NCBI GenBank assembly: GCA_964642815.1
Contig: CAZXSA010000054.1
Span: 1-22,543, forward strand
Source: JAAYCU01 sp964642815
Lineage (GTDB): Bacteria; Planctomycetota; Phycisphaerae; UBA1845; PWPN01
DNA length: 22,543 bases
Direction: 5' to 3'
Made by a program: the position numbers and the translations under genes. Within the stretch, counting starts at the first letter, position 1, and each line of letters opens with the position of its first letter. Below, piece after piece: positions 9,976 through 16,413 of this stretch. The notes beneath the pieces were generated by a model that saw nothing but the letters and a program-made list of their open reading frames with translations, did not search any database and had not been told where the DNA came from.

Positions 9976-10428
9976 ATGTTAGCCAGTGTCGCCTATATCG
10001 TATTCGGGATAATCATGTTGTATGTGGGGGCCAGCAGCCTCATCAAAGGTTCGGTTGCCATCGCCTCCACCTATGGCATAAGCGAAATGGTCATCGGCGC
10101 CACCATCGTGGCCTTGGGAACCTCCCTGCCGGAACTGTTCGTAACCCTGACCGCCTCAATTAAGGGCTACCCCAGCCTGGGTTTCGGCAACATCATCGGC
10201 AGCAATCTGATGAATGTGGTTTGCGTGCTGGGTTTGTGTGCACTGGTTGCGCCGATCGCCGTGAATCGATCGGAGATCACCTTGACCCTGCTCGTATTTT
10301 ACTCGGTGGCCTCGTTGTATCTATTGCTGGCGGCTTCGTTTAAGAGCCAGGTGGGCCGCCTGGACGGGTTGGTTTTATTTGTCCTGTTCCTGGTGTTTAC
10401 CTATCTGAGCTATTTCCGGAAACCCTGA
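9976..10428 (+). CDS. Half-size Na+/Ca2+ exchanger (CaCA family), single alpha-repeat
   Basis: CaCA exchangers swap Ca2+ for Na+, K+ or H+ across the membrane and normally contain two inverted five-helix halves, each with one alpha-repeat (about 300-350 residues). This product has about 150 residues and only one half. Five membrane segments fall near residues 4-22, 35-55, 68-95, 100-120 and 125-147. The alpha-repeat reads VIGATIVALGTSLPEL, then GFGNIIGSNLMNV. The preceding GISE resembles the second repeat of full-length relatives such as YrbG. The ATG at 9976 follows GGAG by eight bases; an in-frame ATG at 9934 would add 14 polar residues. Flanking sequence shows no remnant of a second half. 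It could function as a dimer or be a decayed fragment. hemL follows closely. Confidence 0.8.
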   Translation: MLASVAYIVFGIIMLYVGASSLIKGSVAIASTYGISEMVIGATIVALGTSLPELFVTLTASIKGYPSLGFGNIIGSNLMNVVCVLGLCALVAPIAVNRSEITLTLLVFYSVASLYLLLAASFKSQVGRLDGLVLFVLFLVFTYLSYFRKP

Positions 10429-10499
10429 TTTTGACGGGTTACGGGGCGCGGCCGGCTCAACTCGCCCGTCGGGCGCATCGCGGCTATCATATTCCCATC

Positions 10500-11816
10500 A
10501 TGGAATTAAAAGAAAACGAGCCGGGTCCGGTCACGATTAAATCCGCAGAGGCTTTCAGCAATGCATTGAAGGTACTTGCCGGCGGAGTCAATTCACCGGT
10601 GCGGGCATTCGGGGCGGTCGGCGGTACGCCACGATTCATTGCCCGCGGGCGTGGCGCGGTGCTTACCGATGTCGATAACAATGAATATATAGATTATGTC
10701 TGTTCCTGGGGCCCGCTGATTCTAGGACATGCTGATACACGGGTTGCCGCCGCCATCGGTAAGGTTTTGGATAGGGGCTGGTCGTTTGGCGCGCCTTGCG
10801 AGCTGGAGACACGCCTGGCATCGCAAATCATAGACGATATTCCGTCTATCGAGCGTTTGCGTCTGGTGAACTCGGGGACCGAGGCGACGATGAGCGCGGT
10901 TCGACTGGCTCGGGGCTTCACCGGTCGTGATCTGGTGGTCAAATTCGAGGGTGGATACCACGGGCATGCGGACGCCTTGCTGGTTAAGGCTGGATCCGGG
11001 TTGACCACTTTCGCCACCCCATCATCGGCGGGTGTGCCGGCCGCCATGACCTCGGCGACACTCCTTGTACCCTATAACGATCTTGACGCGGTTCAAGCCG
11101 TCTTTGCCGCCCATGCTGAGCGGATCGCCGCCGTACTGGTCGAGCCGATCGCCGGCAATATGGGTTGCGTCCCGCCCGCCGACGGTTTCCTGGCCGGTCT
11201 GCGGCAAATTTGTGACGCGGCGGGGGTGTTATTGATCTTCGATGAGGTTATCACTGGTTATCGCGTGGGTCTTGGCGGCGCGCAGGGGTTGTACGGTGTG
11301 CGGCCTGATTTGACCTGCCTGGGCAAGATCATCGGTGGTGGACTGCCGGTGGGGGCTTACGGGGGTCGAGCGGAGATCATGGAGCGCCTCAGCCCAAAAG
11401 GGCCGGTCTACCAGGCCGGCACGCTTTCGGGTAACCCACTGGCCATGGCCGCCGGCTTGGCCACGCTCGAAGCTCTCCACGAGCCGGGGGTCTATGAAGC
11501 GTTGGAAACGCTTTCCGCGCAACTGGCTACCGGACTGGCCGGCGCGGCCGCCATGGCCGGCGTGCCGGTTTTCCAGACCCGAGTCGGCAGCATGGCCGGG
11601 ATGTTCATGCAGCATGGTCCGGTCACGGATTACGCCTCGGCCACCCGCAGCGATACGCGGGCCTATGCACAATTTTTCCATGCGATGCTCAAGCGTGGCG
11701 TGTATCTGGCCCCCTCGCAATATGAAACCATGTTCGTTTCCGCGGCCCACACCGAGGAACACATCGCGCGGACAATCGCCTCGGCCACCGAATCGTTCGC
11801 CGAATTGAAGAGTTGA
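10500..11816 (+). CDS. hemL: Glutamate-1-semialdehyde 2,1-aminomutase
   Basis: HemL converts glutamate-1-semialdehyde to 5-aminolevulinate, the last step of the C5 route to haem, cobalamin and other tetrapyrroles. The 438-residue product is a fold-type I PLP enzyme. Landmarks are the GGVNSPVRAF opening at 28-37, NSGTEATMSAVRLAR (124-138), GGYHGHADALLVKAG (151-165), the PLP-contacting FDEVITGYR (247-255, Asp248) and the Schiff-base Lys276 in CLGKIIGGGLPVGAYGG. It also has GTLSGNPLAM (307-316) and the C-terminal GVYLAPSQYETMFVSAAHT. Length matches the family (about 425-435). The ATG at 10500 is preferred over a TTG at 10431 because family proteins begin just before this point. It has no clear Shine-Dalgarno, while GGCTATCAT sits only about 10 bases upstream, which would fit a very short leader. 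Confidence 0.96.
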   Translation: MELKENEPGPVTIKSAEAFSNALKVLAGGVNSPVRAFGAVGGTPRFIARGRGAVLTDVDNNEYIDYVCSWGPLILGHADTRVAAAIGKVLDRGWSFGAPCELETRLASQIIDDIPSIERLRLVNSGTEATMSAVRLARGFTGRDLVVKFEGGYHGHADALLVKAGSGLTTFATPSSAGVPAAMTSATLLVPYNDLDAVQAVFAAHAERIAAVLVEPIAGNMGCVPPADGFLAGLRQICDAAGVLLIFDEVITGYRVGLGGAQGLYGVRPDLTCLGKIIGGGLPVGAYGGRAEIMERLSPKGPVYQAGTLSGNPLAMAAGLATLEALHEPGVYEALETLSAQLATGLAGAAAMAGVPVFQTRVGSMAGMFMQHGPVTDYASATRSDTRAYAQFFHAMLKRGVYLAPSQYETMFVSAAHTEEHIARTIASATESFAELKS

Positions 11817-11828
11817 TGGTTTACCTGT

Positions 11829-13073
11829 TCAAATGTCCGAGCACAAGCGAGCGAGCGGGCGGGTGCTGTCCATATTCTCGAAAATGATCTTAAGGGCCAC
11901 CGCCAGCGGGACGGCCAGGACCATGCCCGGAATCCCCCACAACAAACCCCAGAAAGCCAGGCTGAGGACGATGACCAGGGGGCTGACTCCCAGTTTCTGA
12001 CCGATCAGCCAAGGTTCGAGCCAATAGCCGACCACCATCTGGGCCACCGTTAATATGGCCGCGAGGATGACGGTTGTCCATGGATCGCCGAACTGCACGA
12101 GGCTCAAACCGATCGGCAGGATTACCGCCGCCATGCTGCCCACGTAGGGGATGAAATTCGCCAGGAAGGTGACGACAGCCCACAAAAATGCGTAATCCAC
12201 GCCGAACAGGGCAAGTACGATCCCCGAAAAAGCGCCGATCAGCAGGCTGACGAAGGTTTTGATCGCGATGTAGCGGGAGATCGCCGCGTTGATTTTGCGG
12301 ACAACCCCCATGACCTGCTCCGCCCGTTGCGTACCGAGCGCGCCGCTCAGCCGGCGGTTGAAGCCCGCGACCTCGGCCAGCAAAAAGATCAGATAAAACA
12401 CCACCACCATCGCGCTGGTGAACAACCCGAGAAACGCCTCCAGGGTCGAACGCCCCATCTGGATCAGGTTCCGTGTCGGGAACGGCTTCCAACGCTCCTG
12501 AGCGTTGTTGGCATCCGCCGGCCCCGACGTGGGAGCCGAAGCGGCCATCGTCGTCGGGTTGGTTTCCGCTTGCCCAAGGCGACTTCCGGCCGATCGCTCG
12601 GCGGCCTTGCCGTTTTTCGACTCGTCCTCCGATCGGTCGCGTTCGGTCAGGGTTTCCCATTTGTCCTTAAGGGTTTGGACGATCGCGTCCGTGTTCTTCT
12701 GGAACCCCTCGATGTACTGCGGCAATTGGTTGCTCATCTGGCCAATGCTGCGGAGAGCCATGTTGCCGATCCCGTACATGATCGACAATATGCCGCCGAC
12801 AATTACGATGTACGAAAGGGCGGACGGTAGCCGATGGGCCACCAGCCAGTGATGGGCGGGCACGATCAGGTAGCACACGAAAACCGCGATCAGCAGCGGG
12901 CGGAGGATCGAGGTCAGCTCCTCCAGGATCATGTAGGCCATCACCAGAATCAGCAAGCTCAGGGCCACGATCGACAGGACATTGCGCAGACGGACTTCCC
13001 GTTCCGCGCTCGATGCCGCCGGTTGCGGCGCCCCTTTGCCCGGGGATTCCGGCGCTGGCGATGGTTGACTCAT
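11829..13073 (-). CDS. AI-2E family transporter / PerM-like membrane protein
   Basis: This 414-residue protein belongs to the AI-2E/PerM (formerly UPF0118) family of multi-pass inner-membrane proteins. Members are proposed to export autoinducer-2 or act as cation/H+ antiporters, and the substrate cannot be told from sequence. A Pro/Ala-rich cytoplasmic tail (1-25) is followed by paired membrane helices at about 33-75 and 84-110, a long soluble loop, and further helices from 211 on. The family signature NFIPYVGS lies at 306-313, and GVSPLVIVLSLAFWGLLWG with IPGMVLAVPL lies near 362-390. The loop at 140-200 is lengthened by a low-complexity Ser/Ala/Thr/Glu stretch, unusual for the family. The ATG at 13073 follows GAGGAA by eight bases; in-frame codons further upstream run into repeat DNA and are not used. 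It ends 12 bp from convergent hemL. Confidence 0.88.
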   Translation of the reverse strand: MSQPSPAPESPGKGAPQPAASSAEREVRLRNVLSIVALSLLILVMAYMILEELTSILRPLLIAVFVCYLIVPAHHWLVAHRLPSALSYIVIVGGILSIMYGIGNMALRSIGQMSNQLPQYIEGFQKNTDAIVQTLKDKWETLTERDRSEDESKNGKAAERSAGSRLGQAETNPTTMAASAPTSGPADANNAQERWKPFPTRNLIQMGRSTLEAFLGLFTSAMVVVFYLIFLLAEVAGFNRRLSGALGTQRAEQVMGVVRKINAAISRYIAIKTFVSLLIGAFSGIVLALFGVDYAFLWAVVTFLANFIPYVGSMAAVILPIGLSLVQFGDPWTTVILAAILTVAQMVVGYWLEPWLIGQKLGVSPLVIVLSLAFWGLLWGIPGMVLAVPLAVALKIIFENMDSTRPLARLCSDI

Positions 13074-13343
13074 CAATCCGTTCCTCGTTGTGTCCCTGCC
13101 GTTCGCCGGTAGTCCTTCCAAGACAGGCCGCCGGGCGATCCATCTTTCCAAGTCTGGACAGGCACCATTCATTATAACCCCGAGTGAGGCGAACCGCGCC
13201 AACGGCGATCCGTGACTAATGCGGTTGAGCGCGGTGGGGCGTCTGCAGCCTGGCCGAGCGGATGTGCCCATGTAGTAACTTTGGATTGCGGCGGCCATGA
13301 CGTCGCTTTCACGTGGATGGCGCGATTCGCTCCGTCTCGGGAT

Positions 13344-13462
13344 TCCGTATGTGTTTGGCGACACGCAAACCCGAGAGCGTGACCCATCTGAACCCCGAAC
13401 AGGAGTGAGGGGCCGGAGCTGTGTAACGCTATGAGTACCGGCAACAATTTAAGATGTGGAAG
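13344..13462 (-). repeat. Repeat copy A (inverted orientation)
   Basis: Read on the minus strand, this stretch matches 15257-15376 almost base for base. It begins at CTTCCACAT, passes GTTGCCGGTACTCATAGCG, CTCCGGCCCC, TGTTCGGGGTTCAGATGGGT and CTCGGGTTTG, and fades near the ACACATACGG end. A 28-bp core (13386-13413) is identical in all three copies A, B and C. Differences elsewhere are single substitutions and small indels. I do not recognise it as a named element. Confidence 0.85.
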
Positions 13463-13497
13463 GAGCATGCCTGATAGAAATGAGTCACTTGCCACCC

Positions 13498-13583
13498 GCC
13501 CCTCACTCCTGTTCGGGGTTCAGATTGCATGGTCGCTAAACACATACGAGATTCCCATCTCGATACCACGATTTGCGGGATTC
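13498..13583 (+). repeat. Repeat copy B (direct orientation, internally deleted)
   Basis: It starts with the 28-bp core (13498-13525), which forms a perfect inverted repeat with the core of copy A 84 nt away. The middle section present in A and C is replaced by a few bases. GTCGCTAAACACATACG resumes the homology, followed by the hairpin CGAGAT-TCCC-ATCTCG (13547-13562). The 37 bases at 13547-13583 recur as copy D at 15123-15159 with two mismatches. B therefore links the A/C part and the D part into one repeat family. Confidence 0.8.
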
Positions 13584-13671
13584 AAGCAAGATCAATGGAT
13601 GAAAACATGGCGGACGGAATAGCGATCGGCCGATCATAATGATCGGTCGGGGAATTTCAAGGAGGAATAAT

Positions 13672-14448
13672 ATGTATTGGCGAACAGGGATGATCGTGGC
13701 GTTTGTCGTGGGGCTATGCACATCAACACAGGCAACCTCGTTGCCGATTGTCCGTCAGTTCGCGGCGCCAGATGACACACCGGAAGGTCTTACCTTTGTT
13801 GATGGAGATTTATGGATCTGGGGCGTAGGCCGGCCCAGCATGTTTTCCATCGTTGACCCGGAAAACGGCGATTTGAGGAACCAATATACGGGGCCGTATA
13901 CGGGCGGGCCGAACGGACTGGCCTATGACGGGCAGTATGTGTATGGTGTCTCCGGCCTGGGTTCGGAAATGCCTTTTTTTGCCAGATTCGACCCCAACGA
14001 CGGCTCGGTATTGGAATACTTCGACTTGCCGGTCGCCAGTCCCACGGGCATCACCTTCGGGGGCGGTTATCTCTGGATCAGTGAAACCGACGGTCATCAA
14101 TTGGTTAAAATGAATCCTTCCACAATGGAGGTGGTGCAGACTTTCGTAAAGGAGCCCTATACCTCGCTGGATATGGCATACGACGGTCAGTATCTATGGC
14201 TAATGCACTATGTTTTTGATGTTGGAAACTATATTTCCCGAATTGATCCGGCTACAGGTATAACACTAAATACATACGACGCACCGGGACCGGAATCAGG
14301 GGGTATTGCATTCAAGGATGGTTTGCTTTACGTTTCAGATGCAACCGATGATATGATTTATGTTCTGCAAATTCCTGAACCAACGATGCTGTCATTACTG
14401 CCGCTAGTCACTGTCGTTATCCTCAGACGCGACAGGGCCGGGATATGA
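13672..14448 (+). CDS. Secreted beta-propeller-like protein with PEP-CTERM sorting tail
   Basis: The 258-residue product has a signal peptide (about 1-22, ending near TQATS) and a body made of repeated blades such as PEGLTFVDGDLWIWG, PNGLAYDGQYVYGVSG, PTGITFGGGYLWISET, SLDMAYDGQYLWLMH and SGGIAFKDGLLYVSD. These resemble YncE/streptogramin-lyase or NHL-type propellers. The C-terminus is a PEP-CTERM signal: Pro-Glu-Pro at 235-237, a hydrophobic helix, then the basic LRRDR. Such tails are cut by an exosortase during export to the envelope. The substrate is unknown. The ATG at 13672 is chosen for its near-perfect AAGGAGG six bases upstream. A dyad, CCGATCAT-A-ATGATCGG (13630-13646, extendable outward with one G-U pair), lies just before it. 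Copy B of the island repeat is about 90 bp upstream. Confidence 0.8.
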   Translation: MYWRTGMIVAFVVGLCTSTQATSLPIVRQFAAPDDTPEGLTFVDGDLWIWGVGRPSMFSIVDPENGDLRNQYTGPYTGGPNGLAYDGQYVYGVSGLGSEMPFFARFDPNDGSVLEYFDLPVASPTGITFGGGYLWISETDGHQLVKMNPSTMEVVQTFVKEPYTSLDMAYDGQYLWLMHYVFDVGNYISRIDPATGITLNTYDAPGPESGGIAFKDGLLYVSDATDDMIYVLQIPEPTMLSLLPLVTVVILRRDRAGI

Positions 14449-14515
14449 AAACATGAAAAATGTGAACGTTATCGACTTATCATAGGGTTGGCCGGAGATT
14501 TCAAGGAGGAAAATC

Positions 14516-15271
14516 ATGAGCACCAAAAACATAATCATGTCGATGACGTTCTTGTCTCTTATCCTCCCGTCTGGTGTAAGCGGCGATCCAATCTTATTGG
14601 CATCGTACGAGTACCATCTTGAAGGGGGTGGCGCGCGTAGTTTTCCTGGAGTAGATAAATGGGATGTCGCAATCATTATGCAATTGGGGTTTTATGATTG
14701 GGAACCATATCCGTCAATCCGGGCCCTCGGAGGGGATGTACGGTGGGCAGATGGACAATCGGGAAGCGTATTATTCACATCCGAGAACGATGCGGAATTT
14801 GATATTTTTGCGGAATATGCAACAAATGGCATAGAAGATCAAATCAGATTTTGGGATCTTACGCCGGTTGGCGGTAATGGTTCTCCTTATCAGCCTGAGT
14901 CAATTGTCATTAAGGGCCTTCCCGATTTGATCGGCTATCAATTAACCGCGGTACAACTGACGGTACAGGAATTAAGCTTTACCCCTTGGAATCCGTTTCC
15001 AGGTGAGGAGGGTATGTTATACAGTGGCGATATTACCTGGGATTTCTACGGCATATCCGTGCCTGAACCATTAACCATGGCATCAATTGCCATCGCATTA
15101 TTAATCTGTGTATACGCTGTATCGAGATTCCCATCTCGACACCACGACTTGCGGGATTCCCCTCCCACGAATGAAGGCGCGCGAAAGGATTCGCGTCCGG
15201 GGGGGTGCGAGAAAGGATTCTCGCACCAGCAGAGGAAAGGGTGCGTGCACCAGCAGCTTCCACATCGTTAA
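14516..15271 (+). CDS. Secreted PEP-CTERM protein of unknown function, tail extended by repeat DNA
   Basis: I do not recognise a family for the body of this 251-residue product. Residues 1-23 look like a signal peptide (MSTKNIIMSMTFLSLILPSG). The middle is acidic and aromatic, with no cysteines before the tail, like many PEP-CTERM structural proteins. VPEP at 182-185 followed by a hydrophobic helix to about residue 202 is the sorting signal. From residue 203-204 onward the frame runs into repeat copy D and the hairpin cluster, so the terminal ~48 residues (SRFPSRHHDL and onward) are repeat-encoded; the arginine cluster of the sorting signal is partly supplied by the repeat. The start follows AAGGAGG with the same TTTCAAGGAGGAA leader as the gene upstream. 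Base composition is visibly more AT-rich than the surrounding core genes. Confidence 0.75.
   Translation: MSTKNIIMSMTFLSLILPSGVSGDPILLASYEYHLEGGGARSFPGVDKWDVAIIMQLGFYDWEPYPSIRALGGDVRWADGQSGSVLFTSENDAEFDIFAEYATNGIEDQIRFWDLTPVGGNGSPYQPESIVIKGLPDLIGYQLTAVQLTVQELSFTPWNPFPGEEGMLYSGDITWDFYGISVPEPLTMASIAIALLICVYAVSRFPSRHHDLRDSPPTNEGARKDSRPGGCEKGFSHQQRKGCVHQQLPHR
15123..15159 (+). repeat. Repeat copy D, fused into the 3' end of the PEP-CTERM gene
   Basis: This 37-bp stretch matches 13547-13583 at 35 positions, in the same orientation. It opens with the hairpin CGAGAT-TCCC-ATCTCG (15123-15138). It lies in frame at the end of the preceding PEP-CTERM gene and has replaced its stop codon region. Confidence 0.8.
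15180..15251 (+). repeat. Cluster of three hairpins, two with AGGA loops
   Basis: Three perfect stems follow each other. The first is CGCGAA-AGGA-TTCGCG (15180-15195). The second is a 10-bp stem GGTGCGAGAA with loop AGGA and the complementary arm at 15218-15227 (15204-15227). The third is GGTGC-GT-GCACC (15240-15251). The shared AGGA loop suggests that the first two are copies of one structured element. They lie between copies D and C of the island repeat and are read through by the end of the PEP-CTERM frame. No T-run follows. Confidence 0.75.
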
Positions 15272-15376
15272 ATGTTGCCGGTACTCATAGCGTTACACAG
15301 CTCCGGCCCCTCACTCCTGTTCGGGGTTCAGATGGGTCACGCCCTCGGGTTTGTGTGTCGCTACACACGTACGAAG
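15257..15376 (+). repeat. Repeat copy C (direct orientation)
   Basis: This is the right-hand copy of the island repeat. It matches copy A (13344-13462) in inverted orientation over about 120 bp, with scattered single-base differences, and shares the 28-bp core at 15306-15333. A and C thus bracket both PEP-CTERM genes as a large inverted repeat. The sequence from 15377 to about 15498 shows no gene or repeat that I can name. Confidence 0.85.
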
Positions 15377-15498
15377 ACGTGGGCCACCCGGTGGCGCGCG
15401 GATAGCCCGTCCCACGCCTGTGCCCGGCCGCGTTACCCGGCGTTACCGCCCTCCTATTCGTGGACGTTCAAGAACTCAAAAACTCTCTTCCTCATATA

Positions 15499-15524
15499 GT
15501 GCAGTCGATGACTGCACGGTTTTT
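15499..15524 (+). terminator. Intrinsic terminator-like hairpin
   Basis: GTGCAGTC-GAT-GACTGCAC is a perfect 8-bp stem with a 3-nt loop (15499-15517), followed by GG and five T. It would stop plus-strand transcription leaving the PEP-CTERM island. It could also be part of a mobile-element end, since it sits immediately before the unfamiliar ORF next to the IS110 transposase. Confidence 0.6.
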
Positions 15525-15535
15525 GATTCTGGATC

Positions 15536-16165
15536 TTGATCCGGTTCTACTTAGCCCCGGAGGGCATCTCGCTGGATCTGGATCCACCTTTACTTCCCTT
15601 TACGGTGAAGATTCCTCAGGGCGGGGCGTGGGCGCAGCCCGCCGTCCCCGTGACAGCGTCGCAGATTTCTGCGATTCTTCTGATTTTTCTTGCAAATCCA
15701 TCAAGTGGGTGGGACGACGGGCGGCCACTGCGGGCAGATCGTGCGGGCCTGTTGTTCTTGGCGGAACACCCGCATCGTCTGCCGGCTTGGAGAACTCGGT
15801 TTATGCGAAAGTACTGCATTCCGCAACCCCAGCGGGTGCGAAGGATCGAAAAATCCTTCGCCTGGATCGACCATCGGCTCCTGCGCAACGGCTTCCTGCC
15901 GGTCATGACCCATCAGGAGCAGGCCCTTTACTTGTTTCTGGCCCTGGCCGCCGACCGGCACGGCGTCAGCTTCTACCGCAAGGAGAAGATCTGCGACATC
16001 CTCGGCCTGGACTGGGGCCCGTTCGAGATATCGCGCGATCGACTGATCGGCCTGAAGCTCATCGCTTTCGAGTCGTACAGCGTCACAAGCCCCAACGGCC
16101 ACTACCAGGTATTGCCGGTCGATGGCCAGCCGCCGGATTTCGCCGGAGCCGTTGTCGAGCCGTAA
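15536..16165 (+). CDS. Unfamiliar protein with possible winged-helix C-terminal half
   Basis: I do not recognise a named family. The C-terminal part (from about residue 90) reads like a winged helix-turn-helix of the replication-initiator/DnaD type: WIDHRLLRNGFLPVMTHQEQ, ALYLFLALAADRHGVSFY, KICDILGLDWGPFEISRDRL, then a short strand near the end. From memory, similar frames accompany transposons. The N-terminal part has normal-looking codon choice but no clear start: TTG at 15536 opens the frame after a stop at 15524, while ATG at 15803 would give a 120-residue protein containing only the winged-helix part. No good ribosome-binding site marks either. A 9-bp hairpin, GCGAAGGAT-CGAAAA-ATCCTTCGC (15838-15861), lies inside the coding region. 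It precedes the IS110 transposase by 248 bp and may be a passenger or a neighbouring element's remnant. Confidence 0.5.
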   Translation: MIRFYLAPEGISLDLDPPLLPFTVKIPQGGAWAQPAVPVTASQISAILLIFLANPSSGWDDGRPLRADRAGLLFLAEHPHRLPAWRTRFMRKYCIPQPQRVRRIEKSFAWIDHRLLRNGFLPVMTHQEQALYLFLALAADRHGVSFYRKEKICDILGLDWGPFEISRDRLIGLKLIAFESYSVTSPNGHYQVLPVDGQPPDFAGAVVEP

Positions 16166-16218
16166 CCATCATTCCGCCATGGGCGAGATGCGCCGTGGCA
16201 AACTGCAAGGACTTCGAT

Positions 16219-16342
16219 CAGGGCACAGGCAGCGTCCTCCTCCTTGAGGTTTCAGCCTCGTCCGAAAGACCGCTGCGCCCTGGCCTTTCTCGGGTGGCCG
16301 CGTATGAGCTGGTTGAAGATCCGCCGTCGGCGGAGACGCTTC
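16219..16342 (+). ncRNA. Candidate bridge RNA of the IS110 element
   Basis: IS110-type transposases are guided by a bridge RNA encoded in the element's non-coding end, on the 5' side of the transposase in the IS110 group (established for IS621). Here the leader folds into two stem-loops. The first joins CAGGGC-ACAG-GCAGCG (16219-16234) to CGCTGCGCCCTG (16271-16282), with a 36-nt loop holding a small GAGG/CCTC hairpin (16246-16259). The second is GAAG (16315) and TCCGCC-GTC-GGCGGA (16320-16334), closed by CTTC (16339-16342). Two loops in tandem fit the target-binding and donor-binding layout in outline only. Exact ends, guide bases and expression are not visible. Confidence 0.4.
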
Positions 16343-16413
16343 GTATCACGGATGAGGTTGCGGTCTGAGCGAGCGCCGGGACACCCCGATCCGATCGTCC
16401 GGAAAGGATCATC

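Noticed and set aside
13250..13262. TGGCCGAGCGG, which looks like the D-arm of a Ser or Leu tRNA
   Set aside because: No anticodon stem, no T-loop GGTTCGA and no acceptor pairing follow in the next 100 bases.
13344..15376. CRISPR array or integron attC interpretation of the repeats
   Set aside because: Repeat copies are few, irregularly spaced and in both orientations, and paired GTTRRRY/RYYYAAC core sites typical of attC are not seen.
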